DNA from: Oreohelix idahoensis
Taxonomy: Eukaryota; Mollusca; Gastropoda; Stylommatophora; Oreohelicidae
NCBI GenBank assembly: GCA_024509875.1
Contig: JAMPIV010000590.1
Location: 356,954-420,953, forward strand
DNA length: 64,000 nucleotides
Reading direction: 5' to 3'
Shown one piece after another: positions 1 through 9,942 of this stretch. The notes under the pieces are model-generated. The model made no database searches, was not told where the DNA came from, and worked only from the letters and a program-made list of their open reading frames with translations. The first letter of the stretch is position 1. Each line of letters starts with the position of its first letter. Made by a program: the position numbers and the translations under genes.

Positions 1-1688
1 GTCACAGGCTCTGCTTGGAGGATAGGGAGGTGGCGGAAAAGGATCTGTTTGACAGCAGTACTGTGAGGGTGATGGGTCAAGATTAATTTGACTCTATCCG
101 AAGTGTATTTATAGTGAGGTTTGAGGGCCTCCTGACGAGAGATGGGGAGCACACGTTGGAGAGCAGAGGTGAGAACATGTTCCGGATAAAGTCTGCTACG
201 GAAGAAATCCAACATCTCATTTGCTCGGAAGTGGAAGTCATCGTCGTCTTGGCACAAACGGCGGAGGCGGAGAAGTTGTGAAAAAGGAAGGGAGTCACGA
301 CAGGCCCGAGGATGAGAAGAGGTATACAGGAGGTAGCTGTGGGCATCTGTCGGCTTGTAGTATACTGAGGTATTAAGGCCGGAGGGCGTGATAGTAATAG
401 TAATGTCAAGGAAGTTGACAGATACTGTGGAGACGAGGGAGGTGAACTTGATGATGGGGTGAAAGTGGTTGACAAAGTCGATGAAGCGGTATAAATCAGT
501 CTCAGACATATCTGTGAGACCTATGCCATCATCGATATATCTGCGGTAAAACCCTGGGAAAGGACCGGAGTATTGTTGCCATATCTGATGCTCCAAGTGG
601 CCCATGAACAGGCAGGCATAGCTAGGACCCATCTTCGTTCCCATGGCAACACCACTAATTTGGTCAAAAAACTGACCATTGAATTCAAAGGAATTCAGTT
701 GAAGGACCAGTTCAGCAAGACGGAGAAGAGTGTCAGTGGATATAGAAGGGCAAGTGCGCTGGTCAAGAAAAAACCGAAGAGCTCGGAGACCATCAGAGTG
801 GGGAATAGAGGTATACAGAGAACAGACGTCTAACAAGAAAAGACGGTAGGAGCGGTCTGCTGGGAGTCGGATAGAGGAGAAAGTTGTAAGAGCATGATTG
901 GTGTCTTTGACAAAGGAGGGAAGATTCTCAACGATAGGCTGGAAAATGCTATCGAGGAAGTCAGAAATGTGTTCAGTAGGACAGGAACAGGCTGAGACAA
1001 TAGGTCTGCCAGGGTTGTCGATCTTATGAATTTTGGGGAGCATGTAGAATACAGGCTTGCCCAAAGAGCTGTCATGAATCCTAAGATGAGATGCTTCGGG
1101 AGGAAGAGCATTACTAGTGATGAGCTGTTTAATAGTGTTGTGTACAATGCGATTGTTAGAGACAGTCGCATCGCTGGTCCTGGGCCTGTAAAAAGAGCCA
1201 TTGGTCAACTGGTTTTTACCTTCACTTAGGTATAAGTCCTTCTGCCAGACGACAATGGCTCCTCCCTTGTCAGCCGGTTTGATGACAATGTCGTCTCTAC
1301 GGCGAAGAAGGGAGAGAGCACGGGACTCTGCCGAAGTGAGATTGGAATAATGCAATCTACTAGGGCGGAGCTGCTGAATGTCATGGATGGTGTTCTTGAT
1401 ATACAGGTCCAGGGCATGAGAGGCCCCAGGTTTAGGTGTAAAGGGAGGTTTTGTAGGGTCAGAAAAGCGTGCGAAGATGTCGGATTCAGCCTGAGACTGC
1501 GGAGTGCTGTCTTCCTCTCTAAAATGGAACTTCAGCCTCATGCGACGGTGAAACCGATGAACATCCTGGAGGAGATTGTAATGGTCTAGGGTCGGACGAA
1601 GAGGAACAAATTTTAGGCCCTTACTGAGAACAGAGCGCTCTCCCTCAGAGAGGGGTAGATCTGGGGGATGCAGACTACCTGAGTGCAT
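1..1688 (-). CDS. Penelope-like element reverse transcriptase, 3' part off the window
   Basis: On the minus strand an uninterrupted frame of 562 codons starts at an ATG at 1688 and is still open at position 1, so its C-terminus lies outside. An in-frame TAA at 1743-1745 limits the N-terminal extension. Visible motifs are those of Penelope-like retroelements: ADKGGAIV near residue 139, MLPKIHK at 216-222 followed by GRPIVSACSCPT, GVAMGTKMGP before the active site, the catalytic YIDD at 384-387, and a later basic block (LLRLRRLCQDDDDF) typical of the thumb. The family carries a GIY-YIG endonuclease after the RT; it would fall beyond the left edge and cannot be seen. The frame is clean over 1.7 kb, which suggests a young copy. 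The LTR retrotransposon starting at 1989 sits in its upstream region and separates it from whatever promoter it had. Confidence 0.9.
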   Translation of the reverse strand, partial: MHSGSLHPPDLPLSEGERSVLSKGLKFVPLRPTLDHYNLLQDVHRFHRRMRLKFHFREEDSTPQSQAESDIFARFSDPTKPPFTPKPGASHALDLYIKNTIHDIQQLRPSRLHYSNLTSAESRALSLLRRRDDIVIKPADKGGAIVVWQKDLYLSEGKNQLTNGSFYRPRTSDATVSNNRIVHNTIKQLITSNALPPEASHLRIHDSSLGKPVFYMLPKIHKIDNPGRPIVSACSCPTEHISDFLDSIFQPIVENLPSFVKDTNHALTTFSSIRLPADRSYRLFLLDVCSLYTSIPHSDGLRALRFFLDQRTCPSISTDTLLRLAELVLQLNSFEFNGQFFDQISGVAMGTKMGPSYACLFMGHLEHQIWQQYSGPFPGFYRRYIDDGIGLTDMSETDLYRFIDFVNHFHPIIKFTSLVSTVSVNFLDITITITPSGLNTSVYYKPTDAHSYLLYTSSHPRACRDSLPFSQLLRLRRLCQDDDDFHFRANEMLDFFRSRLYPEHVLTSALQRVLPISRQEALKPHYKYTSDRVKLILTHHPHSTAVKQILFRHLPILQAEPV

Positions 1689-1742
1689 GATGGAGTGGAG
1701 GATGGAGGGGTAGCTTTGGGGGTAGGGATGAGACGGGATAGA

Positions 1743-1988
1743 TTATGATGTTTAGACGTGGAAAGGGACTCATGCAGCTGCCGGTTCAGTGTGTGGATAG
1801 TGGTGCGTATCATAGAATAGAAAGGGAAGTTGTTGGAGGTGAGACAACGTAAGTGAAGCAGAAGCTGGGACTGTTGGGCACTGAGGTCTGATAAAAGGCG
1901 GGAGTGACTGTATACACTGAAGAGAGATGTTGAAGATGAGAAGACACGAACACGGAAAACTTAATATGAATATTATGATGAAGATCCT
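1743..1988 (-). other. upstream region of the Penelope-like frame
   Basis: This stretch lies between the RT start and the LTR element. It contains an in-frame stop for the RT frame and no domain that I recognise. It ends in ATCCT (1984-1988), the left target duplication of the LTR element. Confidence 0.5.
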
Positions 1989-3484
1989 TGTTACGTGCAG
2001 TCTTTGATATCTTACAATATTATACATTGGTATACTTGTTATGTTCGCAAATATTTTGTAAACAAAATAGTGCTTAAGGGAAAGTCATTATTGAGTTACT
2101 TCCCTTGAAAGTTGTGTCGGCTCTTTCGATCGAACTCCACGGATGAGTCCAGTTTTCTGCGATTTATTCTTCGTTTGGGTAGTAATAGATTGTTCTTGCT
2201 TCAGAATATCTATGGCCTGAATTTATGTGTATTGTTTGTCTGAGTAGGACGAGTCTGTCTTATTTCTGTATATCTTTACATATCTAAGTCGAACTATATG
2301 TTCTGTTGTCTCTAGAGAGGTCAAAGGCTATTCGGCAGATGTGTCGCTAGAGTGTGGTGTGATTTGGCTTCGTCCCGATAGGGACTGTGTTTTCTATGTC
2401 GGCTTGTCGCCGGGGAAAAAGTGATCTCAGTATTTGTGGGGAAAGTGATAGTCGTCTAGACCTATCGTGTATGCTTTACCCCATTGTTTATTCGTATTGC
2501 CAAGGAATGGCAGAATCATATTTCTGATACCAAGGTAATAATAGACACTCTTATGAACTCTCGTACGAAGCCACCATTTTCGATAGGTACGATTTGAATG
2601 TCTAAGAGAATATATTTGACTCGATGAAAACGACTTCGATTCCTAGCAGCACTATATCCTGTAGATTGCAGTCAAGTGTTCATGATCAAATCTACAGAGC
2701 AATGAAAGATTTAATGAATGACTAACTTTAGGACAGATTCATTATCTGTATCCAAACGTGAGTGACAGCTCACGAGTGAAGCCATCTTGGAACCAAACAT
2801 GTAGTGACTTTCAAGAAGAGAAAAGGGATGCCCGTATTATCGCTTGATTAGTCCAGAGATCACTGCTACACATGAGAACCCATTGCTAGCGGTTCAATAT
2901 TATTATATGAAAAAACTGTGCTGAACCTTATGTTAAAGAATCTTCGCTAGACGAGATTAGGTAGAAGCCATCTTGGATATTGTTTATAATCTGACGTGCT
3001 TTGTCAGTAAACTCAGTTGATATATATATATGGGCAATACTGGGTGCTTGGCTACTGACAGTCCATTATATTATTATTCTACATGAGTGCCCATGTAACA
3101 TAACATTGCAAGACCAGTTATCCACTGTACCATGATGTATTATGCCAACCTGTGATTTGTCACTATCTGTGCTGTCGAGTGTGTACGTCCAATTAAACTT
3201 TAGTAAAGGTACACAGTCGTTGGTGTCGATGACTTCCAGCCATACATGAGTGTGAGAAAAGAACATTTGTCAACACCACGAACCCTTATTATCATTCGCA
3301 CATTATACACTCAATCCATGTCTACACACCACTGCGTAGGTCAAGTTGACATTCCATACACTACAGTGGAGCAAACAACACCATAGAGATCTTATCAACT
3401 GATGATGATGATGTCTGCTTCCATCCACTTATATTTATCCTTTTGGTGGATATCATTAACGGGAATAAAATAACAACTTTATCA
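1989..3484 (+). repeat. 5' LTR of the Gmr1-like element
   Basis: This 1496-bp direct repeat matches 9943-11440. It diverges from the 3' copy exactly after ACTTTATCA. It contains short AT runs (3020-3030) and an AATAAAA near its 3' end at about 3463. Small frames inside it (for example 3066-3266, minus) occur in both LTRs and are not convincing proteins. Confidence 0.93.
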
Positions 3485-3505
3485 ACTGGTGGACCAGCTT
3501 TCTGG
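3485..3505 (+). promoter_or_regulatory. putative primer binding site
   Basis: Immediately after the 5' LTR comes AC followed by TGGTGGACCAGC. A TGG a few bases after the LTR is where a tRNA 3' end (CCA) pairs to prime minus-strand synthesis. I cannot say which tRNA. Confidence 0.5.
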
Positions 3506-4596
3506 GTTTGACCTCGCAGAAGTTCAGAAGTCAACAGATTACCGATACCAGACCGTTTCCTGTGGCTGATACGACACACTTGCAGTATTGGTTTGCTATT
3601 TGTCAACACTTCGTCACGTGACCTGTCAAGTGAATGCAGTATGTAGGTCAGCGTTGTTGACATTTTTACATTAGACATTACAGAGTTTCACAGAACAGTT
3701 GGATCAATTCTTGTCAATATTAACAGGAAGACAGTATTGGTGAACTAAGAAGTCCTATTTTCATCGATGGATCTTCTTGTTTTCTGTATATGAACTTTAA
3801 TATTTAAGGCCAGAATGTTTAATTGAATAAAGTGGCAGTTTGTTTATTTTCATAAAAATAACTTTGCCATTACTGTAAAACTGAGCCTATTTTGCAACAC
3901 ATACTATCATACATATAATTTATATATATTTATGTTTACATGTTACTTGTTTGTATAGTATGTTAGTTTCTATGTCAGCGGGTTGTGTTTAAGGTTGGGC
4001 GGCGTCCTCACAACAGAATATCCCACGTCATAGAGGGTCCGTTGTGGGCGTTTTCTATAGGTGCAATTTTCTTGATTGAAAATTTGCTGCGACAACTGTT
4101 GCTTTTGTGTTAGCTGTGAAGTCTGTAATTATTGTTATTTTTGTAATATTTCTTTGTTCTTTAGTTTTGTTTTGATTTGTTTGTAATTTGTTGGTCTAAC
4201 CTTTTCTATCTTTCAGTTCTATTCACAATTTGTATTCATATACTGTGACGTCATTGGTGTTGTTATTCTTTGCAGATTCAGTGATTATTTTCATTGATTT
4301 CCGTATTTGATTTATTTTGATTTCTGCAAACGTTCTTGTATTGTCAGTCCTATTTGTACTTTATGTATTCTGTTGGTTGACATATGTTTTATATAGGTAT
4401 ATTTCATAAGACACAATTGCCTGTGCACTGCACTTGGATTTTGGTATAAACCAGTACCTGATTATTATTACTGTTATACAAGACCTTATTAAGGCTTGTG
4501 ACCCACAGATATTGAGATAGTATACTGATTAATCAAGTCATTAAGAACTTGTGGTATTATTATTATTTCAGGTGATTAGTATTATTGTTAGACATC
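3506..4596 (+). other. untranslated leader of the Gmr1-like element
   Basis: About 1.1 kb of AT-rich sequence lies between the primer binding site and the gag start. I see no open frame or recognised motif in it. Long leaders are common in elements of this kind. Confidence 0.6.
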
Positions 4597-5287
4597 ATGT
4601 CTACATTGGAATACTTCATTACACAAGGGAAAGCCCTTGATAAGACTGGTCAACAATTAGAACAATGGACTGTTGCTCAATATGACAAAGCATTAGCTGC
4701 AGAAGAGAGAAGAGCTATGGCAGAAGAGAAAAGATTAGAAAGAGAAGCTGAGGCTGCTGCTGAACAAAAGAAATTACAGATGCAGGTGGAGGAAAGGAGA
4801 TTTGAAGCTGAACAAAAAAAATTAGAAAGAGAAGCTGCTGCTGAACAAAAAAAGATTAGACAGTGAAGCTGAACAAAAAAGATTAGACAGGGAAGCTGAA
4901 CAAAAAAGATTAGACAGGGATGCTGAACAAAAAAGATTAGATGCTGAAGAGAAAAAAGCAATAAGAGAACATGAATTTGAGTTAGAGAAATTGAGATTGA
5001 CAAGTATGAGTAATGTTAATCAGGCATCTAGTGGTAATGGTAAACCTTCTACTTACAAGGTTAAGGTTCCACCGTTCAATCAGTCTAGTGACGATATTAC
5101 ATTCTGGCTGGATAGATTTGAACGTTCTTGTCGTACACATAATGTGGATAAATCACAATACGCTAATCAATTATCAGAAAACTTGAAAGGTGAATCTTTG
5201 ACTAGATTATGCCTTGTAGGAGAAGCAGATAAGGATAATTATGATGTCATTAGGGCGGCTTTGATAAAAAAAATATCAGCTAAGTGA
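4597..5287 (+). pseudogene. gag: gag N-terminal part, broken at two A-runs
   Basis: The frame begins at ATG 4597 (MSTLEYFITQ). The in-frame TTG at 4585 is a less likely start. A long coiled coil rich in E, K, Q and R follows, built from near-repeats of the type EAEQKKLERE and encoded by GAAGCTGAACAAAAAA-like units. The frame shifts at the A-run near 4850, continues in another frame through 4991-5287 (capsid-like: PPFNQSSDDITFWLDRFERS), and shifts again at the A8 run at about 5266-5273 into the frame of the large pol reading frame. The layout (short conserved start, coiled coil, capsid-like domain) matches the gag of the two other elements at 35716 and 62990. Both breaks are single-base length changes in homopolymers, so they may be assembly errors rather than decay. 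I describe the breaks only and do not rejoin the frames. Confidence 0.8.
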
Positions 5288-5315
5288 GGAAGGCTATCGC
5301 CTTTTATTTAAAACG

Positions 5316-8300
5316 ATGGTGCCTGAGACGGGTGTAGAATTCTCAGAATTCACTGCAAAGGCACGTCTCACAGTTGATCGTTGGATTGAGCTTTCCAAAA
5401 CAGAAAAAACGTATGAAGGACTTATGGATTTGTTGCTCAGAGATAAGATTATGTCATGTGTGAACAAACCTTTCCTTGAATTTATACATGAGCGTAAACC
5501 CAAATCTCTAAAAGAAATGGAAGAATATTGTTCCCAATATGTCACTGCACACCCCGACGTGACTTTTGGCAACACTAAGATTAAGGAGAGTATGCCAGTT
5601 GCTTCAGCAACACCATACAATCCCAATTATTCACACAGATTTCAGGGACCTCAAAACAGATTTGATAAAAAAGGTAACCATAATAGTTATCAAAACCAAG
5701 GTAACCAATCATTTCAGGGTTCTTCTTCAAAGAACTGGAGACGAGCTGATAGCTCTCGACACAGGGGTGGTCATAATTATAGGAATTTCCGTAGAGGAAG
5801 TAATTATAGAAACTATCAGGGTTATCCGTCTTGGAGTCAACAAGATCATAATTACAGAGATACTCATTATAATGAATATGATAATGGTAACCAAGGGAAC
5901 TATGACTCAAACCCAAATAGGGGTTACAATAGAGGTAACAATAACTACAGAGGTGATAATAACCGAGGTAGATCTCAATACAAAAGACATAAACCACATT
6001 TTCAGGCAAACTCTGCACAACAAGAGTCCAATGAAGCCTATAAACAGAGTAAAGATAATAATGATGCTAGTAATATGGCATGTGCCGCTTTTGATTTTGG
6101 GAGAGCATCTCAGTGCCCCCAATGCAAAACGTTATTTGAGCCAACCACAGTGTCTACTTTAAGCTGTGGCCATCCTCTTCCTGCTCTTCCGGCATCAGTC
6201 GCGCATGATGGAAGAGGTTCTCTTGTCTTACATAAGGGTTTAGTGAATAACAATCCAGTCTCTGTGCTATTTGATTCTGGATGCACCACAATTGGTGTTA
6301 GGCAGTCACTCGTAGATCCTTCCCGTGCCACTGGACAAGTAGTCAAATGTGTAACATTTGGCGGCACATTAGAGAAATACTCTACTGCTATCATTAGGAT
6401 TGCTACTCCTTTCTTTACAGGAGATGTACACGCATGTCTTCTTCCGAATCCGATCGCTGACCTCATCATCGGTCGCATTCATGGAGTCAGAGAATGCACT
6501 CCGCAACAAATTTCCACGTGGGAAAGGCAAAACATGCAGATTGCTAACGCTGTAGTCACTAGAGCTCAGGCTCTTAATATGCCTCAAACTTCATCTACTG
6601 AAGATAATGAAGTGCATAACCAAGATAATCCCTTGGTAATTTCTCGTGACTCGTTTATAAAACAGCAAGAAGATGATCCCACTCTGAAGAAATTCTTCAT
6701 TCTTGCAACTAAAGGTGATCCGAATAAAGACACAAGTCGTAAATCGTGGATTACAAAGAAGAATGGCGTACTTGTACGTATGGTTCAAGACTCCATTACG
6801 TCAAGTCATTCTCAAATCCTGGTTCCCAAGAATTTGAGAGTTAAAATTTTGCAGCACGCTCACGACTCTCAGTGTGCTGGACACATGGGTTTTTCCCGTA
6901 CTAAGTCAAGAGTCCTTGCGGCTTTCTTTTGGCCATTGGTAAACAAGGACATACGGATTTATTGTCGATCTTGTAAAGTATGTCAGGAAGTTAAATCCAA
7001 AGGTCCACGGCATGCTGCACCCATTCAGGCGGCGGACATTCCTATTCGGCCATTCCAAAAAATGGCCATAGACATTATTGGTCCATTTAAGATCAAGTCT
7101 GCCAGAGGACATCAGTTTATCTTGACGTGTGTTGATATGTGCACACGTTGGCCAGAGGCTATTCCTCTGAAGAGCATTACTACTGCTGATATTGCAGATG
7201 CTCTTTGGCTTATATTTTCTCGTCTGGGGTTCCCCGGAGAGATATTGTCAGATCATGGCACCCAACTAATATCAGATACCATGTCTCAAGTAATGTCTAC
7301 TCTGCAGATAGATAGATCTTTAAGTAGTATCTACCATCCAATGTCTAATGGTATGGTCGAACGCCTTAATAGAACACTTAAAAACTTACTGGGGAAGATA
7401 ACTGAGGATCATCCTCAAGACTGGGACAGAGTTTTACCTGCGGCCCTCTTCGCTTACAGAGAGGTACCCAATGAACATACAGGATTTTCTCCCTTTGAAC
7501 TCGTCTTTGGCGCGCGCCCGCGTGGCCCTATGTCGTTGCTTCACGATCTCATTACATCTGACAATATTGACGATGACACAAAGTCATCCTACGAATATGT
7601 CATCGCGTTGAGACAAAAAATTATCGAAGCATGCAAATTAGCAACTTCTTCTTCTGAATTTGCGAAACAGAAGGCAAGGCAATTTGCCAATAAGAAGAGA
7701 TGCTTACGACAACTTTGTCCTGGTGACAAAGCATTTGTATTACTACCTTGTAGGGAAAACAGATTACTTATTTCTTGGAAAGGTCCGTACGATATAATAT
7801 CGAAAATTTCCGATGTCGACTATATTGTCGATATTGATGGGAAGCATAAAACCTTCCACATCAATATGCTTACTGAATTCCATGAACGTCCGGATTATTT
7901 GCAACCCATTTTCCAAGCAACGGACAATTCTCCAGTACAACATGGTCATTACTCATCACTGTCCGTGATACAGGATGAGGAAACAAGTTTTTCAGATGTA
8001 AATCTTCCTCTTCCAATGATCCCACTTCATTCCAGTGAATCATGGAAGAACGTTACTGTCTCTCCTGATTTGTCTCTAGGAGAACAGCGACAAGTTTCAA
8101 CTATGTTGCAAACATTTCAGGATGTACTCACTGACATCCCTGGACAAACGCATGTCATTGAACATGACATTGTTCTAACTGACCATACTCCTATTAGGGT
8201 TAGACCTTATCCTATACCTATACATTTTCAAGCACAGGTCGAGAAAGAGTTGGATGAGATGATAAATTTGAAAATAATCGAACCATCCACCTCTGCATAT

Positions 8301-8978
8301 TCTTCGCCGATGGTTATTGTTCGTAAAAAAGACAATAACATACGTCTTTGCGTTGAATATCGAAAATTGAATCAAGTAACGAAGTTCGATGCCGAACCTA
8401 TGCCTTTACTGGAAGAGCTACTTACTCGACTCTCCAAATCTCATTTTTTCACTAAACTTGATTTGTCTAAAGGATATTGGCAAGTTCCTTTATCTGAACG
8501 CGCCAAACCTCTCACGGCTTTTTCAACACCTAGAGGTTTGTTCCAATGGAATTTTATGCCTTTCGGTCTTATGAACGCACCAGCTACATTCGTACGCATG
8601 ATGCGCCGAATCCTATCTTATCGGTCAGATGTCATTGCATATCTAGACGACATCTGTCTTTTTAGCGATACTTGGGAAGATCACTATTCAGGGTTAGATG
8701 AATTGCTGTCTACTTTGCGTGAGCACAACCTGACAGCGAAACCCTCTAAAGCCTATATTGGTTTTAGCGAAATTTCTTTCCTAGGCCACCGAGTTGGTCA
8801 TGGTTTCCTAAAGACAGAGGACCATAATACTAGTAAGATACTTAACATCTCAATCCCTAAGACTAAAAAAACAGGTGAGAAGTCTGTTAGGTCTTATTCA
8901 ATTTTATGGCAGATTCATTCAGAATCTATCCTCTATCATGGCACCTCTCTCAACACTTCTAAAGAAAGGTTCGCCTAA
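5316..8978 (+). CDS. pol: gag C-terminus, protease, integrase and RT polyprotein (Gmr1-like)
   Basis: This 1220-residue frame holds, in order: the C-terminal capsid region (residues 1-95; DRWIELSKTEKTYEGLMDLL); an N-, Y-, G- and R-rich low-complexity stretch (about 115-240) where a zinc-knuckle nucleocapsid would be expected; a Cys-rich motif CPQC...CGH near 265-288; an aspartic protease with DSG at 320-322 and a later LIIGR; an integrase zinc-binding HHCC region (about 515-560), then D586, D646 and E682 with the 35-residue spacing of DD35E; a GPY integrase C-terminal motif near 823; and an RT with LCVEYRKLN, KLDLSKGYW and YLDD at 1109-1112. The RT runs until an A7 run near 8862, where the frame shifts and the listed end becomes a spurious tail. 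The internal ATG at 5316 is only the first in this frame; the true polyprotein begins in gag at 4597. Confidence 0.92.
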   Translation: MVPETGVEFSEFTAKARLTVDRWIELSKTEKTYEGLMDLLLRDKIMSCVNKPFLEFIHERKPKSLKEMEEYCSQYVTAHPDVTFGNTKIKESMPVASATPYNPNYSHRFQGPQNRFDKKGNHNSYQNQGNQSFQGSSSKNWRRADSSRHRGGHNYRNFRRGSNYRNYQGYPSWSQQDHNYRDTHYNEYDNGNQGNYDSNPNRGYNRGNNNYRGDNNRGRSQYKRHKPHFQANSAQQESNEAYKQSKDNNDASNMACAAFDFGRASQCPQCKTLFEPTTVSTLSCGHPLPALPASVAHDGRGSLVLHKGLVNNNPVSVLFDSGCTTIGVRQSLVDPSRATGQVVKCVTFGGTLEKYSTAIIRIATPFFTGDVHACLLPNPIADLIIGRIHGVRECTPQQISTWERQNMQIANAVVTRAQALNMPQTSSTEDNEVHNQDNPLVISRDSFIKQQEDDPTLKKFFILATKGDPNKDTSRKSWITKKNGVLVRMVQDSITSSHSQILVPKNLRVKILQHAHDSQCAGHMGFSRTKSRVLAAFFWPLVNKDIRIYCRSCKVCQEVKSKGPRHAAPIQAADIPIRPFQKMAIDIIGPFKIKSARGHQFILTCVDMCTRWPEAIPLKSITTADIADALWLIFSRLGFPGEILSDHGTQLISDTMSQVMSTLQIDRSLSSIYHPMSNGMVERLNRTLKNLLGKITEDHPQDWDRVLPAALFAYREVPNEHTGFSPFELVFGARPRGPMSLLHDLITSDNIDDDTKSSYEYVIALRQKIIEACKLATSSSEFAKQKARQFANKKRCLRQLCPGDKAFVLLPCRENRLLISWKGPYDIISKISDVDYIVDIDGKHKTFHINMLTEFHERPDYLQPIFQATDNSPVQHGHYSSLSVIQDEETSFSDVNLPLPMIPLHSSESWKNVTVSPDLSLGEQRQVSTMLQTFQDVLTDIPGQTHVIEHDIVLTDHTPIRVRPYPIPIHFQAQVEKELDEMINLKIIEPSTSAYSSPMVIVRKKDNNIRLCVEYRKLNQVTKFDAEPMPLLEELLTRLSKSHFFTKLDLSKGYWQVPLSERAKPLTAFSTPRGLFQWNFMPFGLMNAPATFVRMMRRILSYRSDVIAYLDDICLFSDTWEDHYSGLDELLSTLREHNLTAKPSKAYIGFSEISFLGHRVGHGFLKTEDHNTSKILNISIPKTKKTGEKSVRSYSILWQIHSESILYHGTSLNTSKERFA

Positions 8979-9456
8979 TGTGGTCCACTGGTCTCAGGAA
9001 TGCCAATGCTCTCTGGATAAAATTAAAACATTGTTTTCAACACCACCTATTTTGGTGCTACCTACTAAAGATAAGACATTCGTTCTTCGTAGTGACGCTT
9101 CATCCACTGGGATTGGAGCGGCACTAATGCAAGAGTACTCTGGAACTCTGCATCCTGTAATGTATATTTCCAGAAAACTTAATGCGGCAGAAAGGAATTA
9201 TTCGGTTTTAGACCGTGAGCTATTAGCTATGGTTTGGTCGATCCTCAAACTACAGAGATTCCTTCTAGGCGCACATTTCATAGTAGAAACCGACCAAAAA
9301 GCTCTTACTGCTATACAGAGTAAGAATTTGAAGAGCTCGAGGTCTACTCGATATGCAATTGCTCTTCAACCTTTTCATTTCTCTGTGCGAGCTATTCGTG
9401 GATCAGATAATGTGATGGCAGACATTCTGTCAAGATGCCCACATGATTCCACATAA
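8875..9456 (+). CDS. pol: RT connection and RNase H of the Gmr1-like element
   Basis: This frame continues the polyprotein after the A7 break near 8862. It opens with RSLLGLIQFYGRFI, the segment that follows the RT thumb in Gypsy-class pol. RNase H follows: VLRSDASSTGIGAAL carries the first catalytic Asp, RELLAMVWSI the catalytic Glu helix, and ETDQKAL the next Asp. It ends at TAA 9454-9456 after MADILSRCPHDST. No integrase follows, confirming that integrase lies upstream of RT. The overlap with the end of the previous frame is an artefact of the shift. Confidence 0.9.
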   Translation: MRSLLGLIQFYGRFIQNLSSIMAPLSTLLKKGSPNVVHWSQECQCSLDKIKTLFSTPPILVLPTKDKTFVLRSDASSTGIGAALMQEYSGTLHPVMYISRKLNAAERNYSVLDRELLAMVWSILKLQRFLLGAHFIVETDQKALTAIQSKNLKSSRSTRYAIALQPFHFSVRAIRGSDNVMADILSRCPHDST

Positions 9457-9923
9457 CTATTAGGGCTTAGACTTCTTGATATGTCTAGTTCTATAGTAGT
9501 TCCTTTTCTATATCATGATAGATACACATTTGTAATTTAATAATATAATGATTGTATCACTACATAGCGGTTCATTGATGTTTATTCACCGCTGTGTTTT
9601 GATGATTTTTTCTTCATAAATCATAAATTTAAGATATCTAATACGAAATGATGATATGAATTTTTTAGGCATTGTGTAATTGCCAGAATTGTATTATACT
9701 TTGATGACACCTTCCTGAAAAAATATACTTGTAGAGAAATAATTTCTCTCAGTTTATGAGACACATTCTCACCAGTCGCTCCATAAGTCGACTTAGCCTC
9801 ATATTAGGCGTTATAGGTATTCCTGATATTTTCATCTGCGCATTATTCATGCGTTGTGAGCCTATTGTACGTTGCTCCTAGATGTATTTCAAAAAAAAAA
9901 AAAAAATGTTCCATTTTTTTTTC
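9457..9923 (+). other. 3' untranslated region of the Gmr1-like element
   Basis: This AT-rich stretch lies between the RNase H stop and the polypurine tract. It includes an A16 run at about 9890-9906. Its last 150 bp resemble the minus strand of 56655-56780, another element's 3' end. Confidence 0.6.
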
Positions 9924-9942
9924 CCGGGAGGTGTGGTAAGAC
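9924..9942 (+). promoter_or_regulatory. polypurine tract
   Basis: The purine-rich GGGAGGTGTGGTAAGAC abuts the 3' LTR start. Position and composition fit the plus-strand primer of an LTR retroelement. A near-match, GGGAGGGTGCGGTA, occurs on the minus strand just before 56667. Confidence 0.7.

Noticed and set aside
3066..3266. A 66-codon minus-strand gene conserved at 11022-11222
   Set aside because: Both copies lie in the two LTRs of one element; the conservation is due to recent LTR duplication.
5581..6162. Overlapping frames (5566-6162 plus, 5581-6018 minus) as extra genes
   Set aside because: They are shadows of the low-complexity N/Y/R-rich part of the pol frame.
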